From Caenimonas sedimenti (GTDB lineage Bacteria; Pseudomonadota; Gammaproteobacteria; Burkholderiales; Burkholderiaceae_C), in assembly GCF_007833165.1 (NCBI RefSeq), contig NZ_VOBQ01000021.1, forward strand, positions 1 through 64,000: a stretch of 64,000 nt of DNA, written 5' to 3'. The translations under genes and the position numbers were made by a program. A model generated the notes under the pieces. It made no database searches. It was not told the DNA's origin and saw only the letters and a program-made list of their open reading frames with translations. Shown in pieces: positions 50,792 through 58,835 of this stretch (the stretch's first letter is position 1; each line of letters opens with the position of its first letter).

Positions 50792-51954
50792 TCTCAGGTT
50801 ATAGCGTGGCGCAGGCCTTGCGCAACGGCGGACGCGAGCCAGTGCGCGAGGCTTTGCTCGCGGCCCGGCAGCGCACGCTGGTACAAGCCGACGCTTTCGC
50901 CACGGCGCTGGAATCCAGCAGCATGTGCGTGCCCTATGACGCCACCCTCAATCCGCCGCTGTGGGAGCTAGGCCACATCGCCTGGTTTCAAGAGTATTGG
51001 ATTGCACGCAACCGGGAGCGCTCCCGTGGGCTGCTCTGCGACCCCGATCATGTGCGGGCAGCATCGCTGCTGCCGCAAGCAGACGCTTGGTATGACTCAA
51101 GCCAAGTCGCCCACCGCAGCCGCTGGGAACTTCCTTTGCCCAGTGCAGGTGCGACGCGGGCCTATTTGGCGAGCACACTGGCGCAGACCCTTGAACTGCT
51201 CGACCGGCTTCCGATCGATGCCGCAGATAGCGAACTCTATTTTTTCCGGCTGGTGGCGTTGCACGAAGAGATGCATGCCGAGGCTGGGGCCTACATGGCC
51301 AGGACATTGGGCATTGCTTTGCCGATGCCAGTGCAATCGAAAGCCCGCGCCTCTGGCGAAACGGCACTGGCAGTTCCTGGACAGGTTTTTCGATTGGGCT
51401 ACGACGGCCCGGGCTTTGCATTTGACAATGAACTGGGCGCGCACGACGTGGTGATCAACGCCTTTGAGATCGATGCAGCGCCAGTCTCCTGGTCGCGTTT
51501 CCAGAGCTTCATCGACGCCGGTGGGTACGAGCAGCCGCGATGGTGGAGCGACGATGGTTGGCGCTGGCTGCAACAGGCGCGGCTGACGCCGCCGGCCGGT
51601 TCGACGACGGCCACCGATGCGCCGGCCCTCCACCTGAGTGCCCATGAAGCCGAAGCCTGGTGCCGCTGGGCCGGGCGCCGCCTGCCGACGGAGGCGGAAT
51701 GGGAGTGCGCAGCGCTCTCCGCACGGGGCTTTCTCTGGGGCAAGGCGTGGGAGTGGACCGCCACGCCGTTCCAGGCCTATCCCGGCTTCGTGCCCCATCC
51801 GTACCGCGATTACTCCGCGCCCTGGTTCGGCAGTCGCCGCGTTCTTCGAGGGGCATGTGAGGCCACTGCGGCGTCTCTGGCGCATCCACGCTACCGGAAT
51901 TTCTTCGAGCCGCACCGCAACGATATTTTTGCGGGGTTTCGCAGCTGTTCTTGA
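50779..51954 (+). CDS. senA: SenA, selenoneine synthase (EgtB-like)
   Basis: A 391-residue nonheme iron enzyme of the EgtB superfamily that forms the C-Se bond between trimethylhistidine (hercynine) and selenosugar. The N-terminal DinB-like bundle carries metal His residues (LWELGHIAWFQEYW; LVALHEEMHAEAG). The C-terminal FGE-sulfatase domain has VSWSRFQSFIDAGGY, EAEAWCRWAGRRLPTEAEWECAAL and RNFFEPHRNDIFAGFRSC. Overlap with the divergent senB start suggests a later start (for example GTG at 50806) is possible. No hercynine synthase (EgtD) is seen nearby. Confidence 0.75.
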   Translation: MDTAFSGYSVAQALRNGGREPVREALLAARQRTLVQADAFATALESSSMCVPYDATLNPPLWELGHIAWFQEYWIARNRERSRGLLCDPDHVRAASLLPQADAWYDSSQVAHRSRWELPLPSAGATRAYLASTLAQTLELLDRLPIDAADSELYFFRLVALHEEMHAEAGAYMARTLGIALPMPVQSKARASGETALAVPGQVFRLGYDGPGFAFDNELGAHDVVINAFEIDAAPVSWSRFQSFIDAGGYEQPRWWSDDGWRWLQQARLTPPAGSTTATDAPALHLSAHEAEAWCRWAGRRLPTEAEWECAALSARGFLWGKAWEWTATPFQAYPGFVPHPYRDYSAPWFGSRRVLRGACEATAASLAHPRYRNFFEPHRNDIFAGFRSCS

Positions 51955-51973
51955 CGCGACATCCGATCAGATT

Positions 51974-53113
51974 TCAGGCCTCGCGCAGCTGCCGCCAAGC
52001 CTGAACAAGGCCTTGGGCTGCCCGCTGAACGTCTTCATCGGTAGTGTCGCGTCCGACCGACAGCCGCACGGCCCCACGGGCGGCCTCGTAACTCTTTCCC
52101 ATGGCCGCGAGCACGCCGCTGGCTTCGCGCCGGCCCGAATGACAAGCCGAGCCCGTGGAGGCGGCCACCTGTGGCGCCCTGGCCAGTAGGTCCGCACCGT
52201 CAACGCCGGGGAAGGAAACGTTGAGCGTGTTGGGAAGGCGTTCGGCGAAGTGGCCATTGAGCTGCAATCCGGGAACCTGGGCAGTCAGCTGCTCGTGCAA
52301 AGCGTCGCGCTTCCTGCGCATCGCCCCTACCTGCGGCAGAAGCTTGTGCGCCAATTCAGCCGCGACACCCAAGCCGACGGACAGTGCAACGTTCTCGGTG
52401 CCGGGGCGCAGGCCCCATTCCTGGTCGGCACCGAAAAGGATCCTGCGCAGGGGCGTGCCCCGGCGCACATACAGCGCGCCGATACCCTTGGGTGCATAGA
52501 ACTTGTGACCCGCCATGGTCAGCAGATCCACGCCGAGTGCATCAACGTTGACACCGATCTTGCCGATCGACTGCGCCGCGTCCGTGTGCACGAGAATTCC
52601 GAGGGCGCGGGCCCGGCGGGCAATCTCGGCGAGCGGCTGGATCGTGCCCACCTCATTGTTCGCGTGCATGATCGAAACCAAGGCGGTGTCTGGTCGCAAA
52701 GCCTCGTCAATCGCGGACATCAGAACGCAGCCGGCGCTGTCCACAGGCACAAGCGACACGTCCCAGCCTTGCGAGCGCAAATGCAGAACCGGTTGCATGA
52801 CGGCGGGATGCTCGACGGCGCTGACCACGATGTGCCGCCTCGCGGTGTCGGCCAAGGCCGACGCGGCGCCGAGCAGGGCAGTATTGTTCGCCTCGGTCGC
52901 GGTGCCGGTGAAGACAATCTCGTCATCCTCGGCACCGATCAGGCGTGCAACCTGGTGCTTCGCGCCGGCCATCGCGTCCGCGGCTGCACGACCGTAGCTG
53001 TGCGACGACGACGGGTTGCCGAACAGGCCGTAAAGGAACGGCTGGATCGCCTCGGCGACTTCGGGTGCCACTGGCGTGGTTGCGTTGTAGTCCAGGTAGA
53101 TCGAGGCGCTCAT
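51974..53113 (-). CDS. Cysteine desulfurase (NifS/IscS family)
   Basis: A 379-residue PLP enzyme that releases sulfur (or selenium) from cysteine. YLDYNATTPVAPEV opens the chain; EHPAV, HTDAAQSIGKI and the PLP lysine in MAGHKFYAPKGIGALYV follow. The catalytic Cys lies in STGSACHSGRREASGVLAAMG. It is convergent with senA, 19 bp apart, so it could provide reduced selenium to the pathway, but a general sulfur role is equally possible. The start at 53113 matches the family; an upstream ATG adds eight residues. Confidence 0.85.
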   Translation of the reverse strand: MSASIYLDYNATTPVAPEVAEAIQPFLYGLFGNPSSSHSYGRAAADAMAGAKHQVARLIGAEDDEIVFTGTATEANNTALLGAASALADTARRHIVVSAVEHPAVMQPVLHLRSQGWDVSLVPVDSAGCVLMSAIDEALRPDTALVSIMHANNEVGTIQPLAEIARRARALGILVHTDAAQSIGKIGVNVDALGVDLLTMAGHKFYAPKGIGALYVRRGTPLRRILFGADQEWGLRPGTENVALSVGLGVAAELAHKLLPQVGAMRRKRDALHEQLTAQVPGLQLNGHFAERLPNTLNVSFPGVDGADLLARAPQVAASTGSACHSGRREASGVLAAMGKSYEAARGAVRLSVGRDTTDEDVQRAAQGLVQAWRQLREA

Positions 53114-53195
53114 TGACACTATTTCAAGTATCGGCAAACGGGTTCAGGGTACTCGGCGTGTTGACAGCGCCGTATATGGTTCACTTGGTCCATCG

Positions 53196-53780
53196 TCAAA
53201 TCAGAGTGATCTTGCGGATTTTCCGATTGCCCATGTCCGCCACGTAGAGAACCCCGTGCACATCGAAAGCCAGCCCCGCAGGGAGACTGAAAGTCGCTGT
53301 GGACGCGTCACCGTCCACGCCACCGGAGTGCCCCGTGCCGGCAAACACCGTGGTGTCTCCCGCCGGCGTCGTCTTCAGAATCCTGTTGCCGTACGTGTCA
53401 GCCACATACCGATTGCCACTAGCGTCGGTCGCGACATTCGCGGGGTGAGGGAACGAGATCGAGTCCTCTGACGGCGTCGAGACGCCGCCCTTCGAGATGA
53501 GGCGGGTGAGATTGTTGTTCCCGTAGTCGGCGACATGGACGTTGGATTCGGCGTCGATCGCCACCGAGTGCGGCATCCAGAACTGCGCGTCGTGTGTCGA
53601 ACCATCGACATTTCCGGATTCGCCCGTTCCCGCCACTGTGGTGACGCAGGCGCTACCTGCGACGCAGGCCTTGGTGGCCTGCGGGGGCGACACGTTGTCG
53701 CCTCCGCCGCCGCAGCTGGACACCAACAGCGCGGACAGACCGGCGCCCGCGGCGTAAACAATGAACTTCCGCTTGACCAT
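53196..53780 (-). CDS. NHL-repeat lipoprotein
   Basis: A 194-residue predicted lipoprotein (lipobox LVSSC, about residue 23). It has three NHL repeats: FWMPHSVAIDAESNVHVADYGNNNLTRL, FPHPANVATDASGNRYVADTYGNRILKT and FSLPAGLAFDVHGVLYVADMGNRKIRKI. A full propeller needs five to six blades, so this is a half-length or truncated member. The role is probably binding or protein interaction at the outer membrane. It follows the MFS gene on the same strand. Confidence 0.72.
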   Translation of the reverse strand: MVKRKFIVYAAGAGLSALLVSSCGGGGDNVSPPQATKACVAGSACVTTVAGTGESGNVDGSTHDAQFWMPHSVAIDAESNVHVADYGNNNLTRLISKGGVSTPSEDSISFPHPANVATDASGNRYVADTYGNRILKTTPAGDTTVFAGTGHSGGVDGDASTATFSLPAGLAFDVHGVLYVADMGNRKIRKITLI

Positions 53781-53883
53781 CGCTCATCCTTTTCTGCCCT
53801 GAACCTGGTTGTTGCTAGGAGACCGTCTCCAGGGGTAACGGCCTCCAGGAACTGCACACGTCGAATCGATTGAGAGCGGGCGT

Positions 53884-55065
53884 TCAGCGTGGTGCCAGAC
53901 GGGCACGCACGATGCCGAATCCTGAAAGCGCGGCCGCGGCCACCGCGAGCCAGGGCAGCAACAGCAGATTCAAGGACTGCCAACCGAGCAGTTGCAAGAG
54001 CGGAGCCGCGACCAGCGAGGCCAGTAAACCGACGGCGAAGATCGTCATGTCGTTCGCCGCCTGGGCCCGGCCCTTTTCGGCGGGCGTGTAGGTGGTCGTG
54101 AGCAGGGTCGTTCCGCCGATGTAGAGGAAGTTCCAACCCACGCCCAGCAGCACCAAGGCGCCGGCGAAGGAGTGGAAGCCGGTTCCCGTGAGGCTGATCA
54201 GCACATGGCCTGCCAACAATGCCACGCCGGCGAGCATGATCCGCAGCACACCGAAGCGAGCGATCAGGGAGCCGGTGAAGAAGGACGGAACAAACATCCC
54301 CAGCACGTGCAATTGGATCACCATCGTCGCGTCGGAAAGATGGTGCTGGTGGTGAACCATGGCCAGCGGCGTGGCCGTCATGGCCAGGATCATCACGCCA
54401 TAGCCGGTTGCCGCGCCGAACAGCGCCACCCCATAGGCCGGTTGGCGGACGATGTCGAGCAACGGCCGCCCGCCCTGGGCTGTCGCAGCCGGCGCGGGCG
54501 GGATCTTCAGCCCGAGAAGGACGCCTGCGGCAAGCAGCGAAGCGACTGACAGAAGCAGGAACGACCCCATGTATGTCGCGTTCAACAGAGGACCACCCCA
54601 GCGTCCAAGCAGCGGCCCCAGCAGTGCCGCCACCACCCCGCCGGCCAGCACCAGGGAAATCGCGCGGGGGCGGAATGCTTCATCGGCAACTTCGCCGGCG
54701 GCGAATCGGTAGAACTGGGCGAATGCTTGGTATGCGCCCACCAGGAACGTACCGGCGGACAGCAGCCAAAGCGATCCGAGCCAAAGTCCGAGTGCTGCCA
54801 GGAGCCCAGCCAGCACGCCGAGCAGGGAGCCGGCCAGGAAACCCGACCTGCGTCCCACCTTGGCCATCCAGGTCGACGCCGGCACCGTGGTCACAGCGGT
54901 TCCCAGGAACATCGCAGCAATGGGAAGCGTCGCCAGTTCCGGCGACGGCGCCACCAACGCTCCGGCCAGTCCGCCGATCGTCATCACCAGAACGGAGGCG
55001 GTCTGAAATAAGGCTTGGGCGGTGGCCAACACGAGGACCTGCCGGTGCATGGGTTTTGCAAGCAT
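53884..55065 (-). CDS. MFS transporter
   Basis: A 393-residue major facilitator with 12 predicted helices. The TM2-TM3 loop is WMAKVGRRSGFLAG, a variant of motif A. A His-rich patch, AMVHHQHHLSD, lies in the central region. It begins 2 bp after the stop of the MFS gene at 55068, and both belong to the operon behind the ArsR-rhodanese regulator. Substrate unknown; sulfite or organosulfur export would fit the context (inference). Confidence 0.8.
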   Translation of the reverse strand: MLAKPMHRQVLVLATAQALFQTASVLVMTIGGLAGALVAPSPELATLPIAAMFLGTAVTTVPASTWMAKVGRRSGFLAGSLLGVLAGLLAALGLWLGSLWLLSAGTFLVGAYQAFAQFYRFAAGEVADEAFRPRAISLVLAGGVVAALLGPLLGRWGGPLLNATYMGSFLLLSVASLLAAGVLLGLKIPPAPAATAQGGRPLLDIVRQPAYGVALFGAATGYGVMILAMTATPLAMVHHQHHLSDATMVIQLHVLGMFVPSFFTGSLIARFGVLRIMLAGVALLAGHVLISLTGTGFHSFAGALVLLGVGWNFLYIGGTTLLTTTYTPAEKGRAQAANDMTIFAVGLLASLVAAPLLQLLGWQSLNLLLLPWLAVAAAALSGFGIVRARLAPR

Positions 55066-55067
55066 CT

Positions 55068-56402
55068 TCAGTTCTCGATCAGATTGGAAGGGTTCAGCGG
55101 GTCGGGCGTCGCGGGGTTGAGACGTGGATGGGTCTCTTCTCCGAACGCGAAGAGCAAGCCGCCGGAGAGCGCCATCGACACTGCAACGAAAGCGAATGCG
55201 GTTTCGATGCGGCCCGAGAAGTGGCTGGCCAGACCCAGCCCGAGAGCGCCGATGCCGTAGCCCAGATCACGCCAGAACCGATAGATGCCGATGGCGCTGC
55301 CGCGCCACGACGGATGGGAAATATCCGCCACGGCAGCGGAAAGATTCGGGTAGAGCAAAGCCATGCCGAAGCCGGTGAGCGCCGCTGAGGCCAGCCACCA
55401 GGTCACCCCCTCGCCGAGCATCATCATCGCTACCCCCGCGCCGCATAGCCACATCCCCCAGACGTTGGGCATGTGGCGACCCACCCGGTCGGACAGCCGG
55501 CCCGTGAACAGCTGCGAGCCTCCCCAGACGAAGCCATAGACCCCGATGATCCAGCCGATGTTGGGTAAGCTCACTCCCTTCTGGTACAGGAAGACCGGAT
55601 AGAACACCCAGACCAGTGCATCCACGAACTTCTCGACCAGACCGGCCTGGCTGATCGCGGCCAATCGGCGGTCGCGCCAAGAGACCAACGCGAAGACCTC
55701 CCAGGTGGTGGGCTGTGCGGGCACATTGCGCGGATAGCGTGGCAAGAGGCGACTGGGATCGGCCCGCAGGTGAGCTGCGGTTTCGGCCTTCGCCCACGGC
55801 AAGGTCTCGCGCACCGCAAAGATGGCCAGCAGCAAAGCCGCACCCACCACAGTCAAACCGAATACCAACAGGCCGATGCGCGGACCCATGGCGGCAGCGA
55901 GGTAGGCCGTCGCGATCCCCGCGGCAGCCACGCCCACATACCCGGAGAACTCGTTCAAGCCCAGCGTCAGGCCACGCTCTTCCGGGCGGGTGATGTCGAG
56001 CTGGGCGGTCTGAGTCATCGACCAGCACAGGCCCTGGTTCACCCCCAGCAACACGGTGGCGAAGACGATCCAGTCCCAGCTGGGCGCGAGCCAGACGATC
56101 ACGGGGATCGGTACGGCCACCACCCAGCCCATTAGCAGCACCTTCTTGCGTCCGATGCGCTCCGACAGTCTTCCAGCCACGAAATTCAGAACCCCCTTGA
56201 CCAGCCCGAATGCCAGCACGAAGGCCGACAGCAGGACGAATGAATCGCGGGGCACGCCATACTCGGTTTCGGCCAAAGCCGGTACGACGGTGCGCATCAT
56301 GCCAATCGTCAGGCCCACCAGCAGCACCTGAAGCAGCAGCTGTACGAACTGGGGGGCGTTGCCCCGGATGCCGTGTTCAAGAGGCATGCTGTAGGCCGGC
56401 AT
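55068..56402 (-). CDS. MFS transporter
   Basis: A 444-residue major facilitator. FVAGRLSERIGRKKVLLMGW and LFTGRLSDRVGRHMPNVWGMWLCG are the two motif A copies. SMTQTAQLDITRPEERGLTLGLNEFSGYVGVA resembles motif B/C regions of drug-type exporters. The start overlaps the MBL gene by 26 bp. With the second MFS gene at 53884 it makes a transporter pair. Pairs like this with MBL and ArsR-rhodanese genes occur in several proteobacteria, but no substrate is proven. Confidence 0.82.
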   Translation of the reverse strand: MPAYSMPLEHGIRGNAPQFVQLLLQVLLVGLTIGMMRTVVPALAETEYGVPRDSFVLLSAFVLAFGLVKGVLNFVAGRLSERIGRKKVLLMGWVVAVPIPVIVWLAPSWDWIVFATVLLGVNQGLCWSMTQTAQLDITRPEERGLTLGLNEFSGYVGVAAAGIATAYLAAAMGPRIGLLVFGLTVVGAALLLAIFAVRETLPWAKAETAAHLRADPSRLLPRYPRNVPAQPTTWEVFALVSWRDRRLAAISQAGLVEKFVDALVWVFYPVFLYQKGVSLPNIGWIIGVYGFVWGGSQLFTGRLSDRVGRHMPNVWGMWLCGAGVAMMMLGEGVTWWLASAALTGFGMALLYPNLSAAVADISHPSWRGSAIGIYRFWRDLGYGIGALGLGLASHFSGRIETAFAFVAVSMALSGGLLFAFGEETHPRLNPATPDPLNPSNLIEN

Positions 56403-57120
56403 TGACGGCCGCGATCGCGGTCATTTCATCCGAGCGCGCAGGAAGATCGGCCAGGAGGTGCTCAATGAATTCGCCGCGGGGCAGCGACAGTGCCGTGTTC
56501 GACCGCTTCTCGAAGCCGATGGTCGAAGAGGGTTTTCCCGACAGGCCTGCCCCACAGGCACTGCCGGCCTGGTGGCCCGGGAAGATTTCCACCGCATCGG
56601 ACAGGGACAGCAGCTTGCCGTGGATGCTGTCGAAGAGCAGGCCTGCCATCGCCCGTTCGTTGCCCAGCAAGTCAGGCCGGCCCACGGAGCCTACGAACAG
56701 GGTGTCACCGGTCACCAGGAACCATGGCGTCTCGCCGCGTCGGAAGTCGCTGACCATGAGACAAATGCTTTCCGGCGTATGACCGGGGGTATGCAAGACC
56801 GTGACCTTCACGTTTCCAATATCGAGCAGTTGCCCGTCGTGCAGCGGCTCGAACTCAAATCCGACGACGTCCTTTGTGCTTTCGTGGAGGCAATAGGGAG
56901 CGCCTGCCATCCCGGCGAGAGCGCGTCCTCCCGAGTAGTGGTCTGCGTGCAGATGCGTGTCGATGACGTGCGTGATCGTGACGCCGGCGCTCGCCGCCTC
57001 GCGAACGAACCAATCTTCGTCACCGGCCACCACGTCGACGGCGATCGCCTTGCCATGGCCAGCGCAGCCGAAAAAGTATGAAAGCGACGCTTCACGGGTG
57101 GGAAGTTGCTTGAAAAACAT
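56377..57120 (-). CDS. MBL-fold hydrolase / persulfide dioxygenase-like
   Basis: A 247-residue metallo-beta-lactamase-fold protein. The metal motif THLHADHYSGG (His 56, His 58, Asp 60, His 61), HTPGHTPESICLM, GDTLFVGSVGRPDLLG and FPGHQAGSACGAG follow ETHE1/GloB-like enzymes. It begins 27 bp after the ArsR-rhodanese stop, so a persulfide substrate is likely. It is a different subfamily from the protein at 39275, and so a second sulfur-oxidising module rather than a duplicate. Confidence 0.82.
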   Translation of the reverse strand: MFFKQLPTREASLSYFFGCAGHGKAIAVDVVAGDEDWFVREAASAGVTITHVIDTHLHADHYSGGRALAGMAGAPYCLHESTKDVVGFEFEPLHDGQLLDIGNVKVTVLHTPGHTPESICLMVSDFRRGETPWFLVTGDTLFVGSVGRPDLLGNERAMAGLLFDSIHGKLLSLSDAVEIFPGHQAGSACGAGLSGKPSSTIGFEKRSNTALSLPRGEFIEHLLADLPARSDEMTAIAAVNAGLQHAS

Positions 57121-57147
57121 AGGGCCTCCAGTACTTGCCCAGCGCGC

Positions 57148-57819
57148 TCAGGCGCCGGCCCGGCGCTCCAGTGGGAGGCCGGCGGACTCCCACTCGCTGA
57201 CGCCATCCAGAATCTTGCGGGCCTTGTAGCCCTTGGCATTGAGCAGCTTGAGCGCCTCGTCCGACAGCATGCAAAACGGACCGCGGCAGTAAGCGACGAT
57301 TTCGCGCTTGCGGGGAAGCTCGGCCAGCCTGCGCTCGATTTCGGCCACCGGCATGGAACGGGCAAATGGGAGGTGGGCGGTGTCGTACTCCGCCTCGGGG
57401 CGAACGTCGATCACGATGACATCGCCGCGCCGGGCCTGCTCGAGCAAGTCCGCGCGGTTGACCTTGGACAGCTTGGCCGGGTCCGCCACCAGCTGGTCGA
57501 TGGCCAGGCGCAGTTCGACCAGGTGCTCCTCCGCAACTTGGCGAAGCGTGACCCACAGCCCGGCCACATCCGTGCCACTCAGGCGATAGACGATGTACTT
57601 GCCGTCCCGGCGGCTATCCACCAGACGCGCCGCGCGCAGCGCCTTGAGGTGGGCGCTGGCAAGCTTGACGTCAATTGACAGTTCGGCGCTCAGGGCCTCG
57701 ACGGTTTTCTCGCTCTGGGCCAGGACCTCAAGAAGCTCCAGCCGCTTCGGGCTTGCCACGGCCTTGCCGATGCGTGCCACCTGCTCATAGAGCAAATCCT
57801 TGATGTTGCGCTTGTCCAT
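57148..57819 (-). CDS. ArsR-rhodanese fusion regulator
   Basis: A 223-residue fusion. Residues 1-95 are an ArsR winged helix (SIDVKLASAHLKALRAARLVDSRRDGKYIVYRL). Residues 115-220 are a rhodanese domain (VIVIDVRPEAEYDTAHLPFARSMP) with the active-site loop AYCRGPFCMLSDEA (Cys 178 and Cys 183). The rhodanese cysteines could receive persulfide sulfur and control DNA binding. It leads the operon with the MBL and MFS genes. The dyad at 57826-57845 lies just upstream of its ATG and is the probable operator. Confidence 0.87.
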   Translation of the reverse strand: MDKRNIKDLLYEQVARIGKAVASPKRLELLEVLAQSEKTVEALSAELSIDVKLASAHLKALRAARLVDSRRDGKYIVYRLSGTDVAGLWVTLRQVAEEHLVELRLAIDQLVADPAKLSKVNRADLLEQARRGDVIVIDVRPEAEYDTAHLPFARSMPVAEIERRLAELPRKREIVAYCRGPFCMLSDEALKLLNAKGYKARKILDGVSEWESAGLPLERRAGA

Positions 57820-57825
57820 CCGAAC

Positions 57826-57845
57826 ATTCTAACGATAATTAGAAT
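57826..57845. promoter_or_regulatory. AT-rich palindrome, probable ArsR-rhodanese operator
   Basis: Perfect arms ATTCTAA and TTAGAAT flank a 6-bp centre (CGATAA), 7 bp upstream of the ArsR-rhodanese start codon. The 7-6-7 geometry equals that of the BigR-side palindrome at 39224-39243, with a different arm sequence. Autorepression is likely. Confidence 0.7.
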
Positions 57846-57906
57846 AATAGAGCAAGTTCGGACGAAGTCCCTCCATGGACCTCTTGGTCAGCCGAGCGTC
57901 AGCGAA

Positions 57907-58128
57907 TCATCCGCAACAGCTGTTGAAGCCGGAGGCCTGGACTGGCGGACAGGGAACCGTTCCATACGAGCAGTAGACGCAGCAATCCCCCGGCTTGGGC
58001 TTCAACACGGCGCCGCAGCCCTCGCAGTCGTAGAACCACTGGCAGGCGTCCGTGGGCATCGTCTCACCCTTCGAGTGCCCGCACGCGGGGCAGGTCAGGG
58101 TCGAGGCGAGCTGGGGCTCGGCGATCAT
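57907..58128 (-). CDS. GDCCVxC-motif small metal-binding protein
   Basis: A 73-residue cysteine-rich protein with three Cys pairs: LTCPACGHSKGE, YDCEGCGAVLKPKPGDCCVYCSYGTVPCP and a terminal SCCG. The GDCCVYC motif (47-53) defines a family often annotated as GDCCVxC proteins in mer and other metal operons. It probably binds zinc structurally and a soft metal at the double Cys. The start overlaps the merP stop (ATGA). Size and position suggest a cytosolic metal carrier or sink at the end of the mer genes. Confidence 0.82.
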   Translation of the reverse strand: MIAEPQLASTLTCPACGHSKGETMPTDACQWFYDCEGCGAVLKPKPGDCCVYCSYGTVPCPPVQASGFNSCCG

Positions 58129-58403
58129 TTCGAGGCCGTCACAGGCGCGGACGGAAATCCGGCGTTGGCGGTCGCCCTGGACAAAGCCGCGAGGTCTGTC
58201 TTCGCATCGTCGTAGACAACCGTGGTCTGCCGCTTGGCCAGGTCGCTCTTGACGGTGGAGACGCCGGCGACCTTCGAAAGGGCGGCTTTGACCGTCACGG
58301 GACAAGAGGCGCAGCTCATCGTCGGCACCGACAGCGTCACCGTTTGCAGGGCGGCGAACGCATTGCTGGCGAGGAGCGCAAAGATCAGAAAGGCAGTTTT
58401 CAT
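58125..58403 (-). CDS. merP: MerP periplasmic mercury-binding protein
   Basis: A 92-residue exported HMA-domain protein. A signal peptide ends near SNAFAALQ. The metal site is PTMSCASCPVTVKAALSKVAGV, the MSCxxC variant with CP typical of MerP. It passes Hg(II) to MerT. It starts 8 bp after the merT stop. No merA or merB follows; the next gene is the GDCCVxC protein. Some metal-generic HMA carriers share this site, so a mercury role depends on MerT and MerR. Confidence 0.87.
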   Translation of the reverse strand: MKTAFLIFALLASNAFAALQTVTLSVPTMSCASCPVTVKAALSKVAGVSTVKSDLAKRQTTVVYDDAKTDLAALSRATANAGFPSAPVTASK

Positions 58404-58411
58404 GTTTTTCC

Positions 58412-58783
58412 TCAATAGAACAACGGGGCTGCGAACGGAAAACCCAGCACGATGGCCAGCAAGCCGGCAACGAGCAGGAACGTGAACTTCTGAGCCCGCT
58501 TTCCCGCAGGTGCCGCGCACAGTCGGCCGTCGCCGCAATCCTGGGCGCGCCAGATCTTCCGCCACGCCAGGATCAACGCGAGGGCGGCTACCGCAAGGAA
58601 GATGGGCTGGTACGGCTCGAACGCGGCCAGCTGCCCGATCCACGCGCCGGAAACCCCCACCAAGACAAACGCGAGCGGCGCAACACAGCAGGCCGATGCG
58701 AGAAACGATGCGACTGCGGCGGCGCCGAGCGCGATCGAGCTCGAGCGCGGGGCGTCCTCGGAAGGCGGCGTTTGAACATTCAT
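58412..58783 (-). CDS. merT: MerT-type mercury transport membrane protein
   Basis: A 123-residue protein with three helices. The first has AAAVASFLASACCVAPLAFVLVG, holding the paired cysteines of MerT. The loop AQDCGDGRLCAAPAGK has the second Cys pair, which passes Hg to the cytosol. It is preceded by the MerR-type operator at 58790-58820 and starts 6 nt past the -10 with no Shine-Dalgarno. Without MerA in view, imported Hg(II) would have to meet another sink, for example the GDCCVxC protein or a distant reductase. Confidence 0.87.
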   Translation of the reverse strand: MNVQTPPSEDAPRSSSIALGAAAVASFLASACCVAPLAFVLVGVSGAWIGQLAAFEPYQPIFLAVAALALILAWRKIWRAQDCGDGRLCAAPAGKRAQKFTFLLVAGLLAIVLGFPFAAPLFY

Positions 58784-58789
58784 GTGCCA

Positions 58790-58820
58790 AGGCTAAGGCC
58801 GTACTCGACTACGGAGTCAA
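58790..58820 (-). promoter_or_regulatory. mer operator/promoter between merR and merT
   Basis: On the minus strand TTGACT (58820-58815) is followed by a 19-bp spacer and TAGCCT (58795-58790). The dyad in the spacer is CCGTA-N6-TACGG (58814-58799), very near the classical mer operator. It lies downstream of merR and drives merTP in the same direction, unlike the divergent layout of Tn21/Tn501. The merT ATG begins 6 nt after the -10. Confidence 0.8.
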
Positions 58821-58835
58821 GCGAAACCAGTGGGG

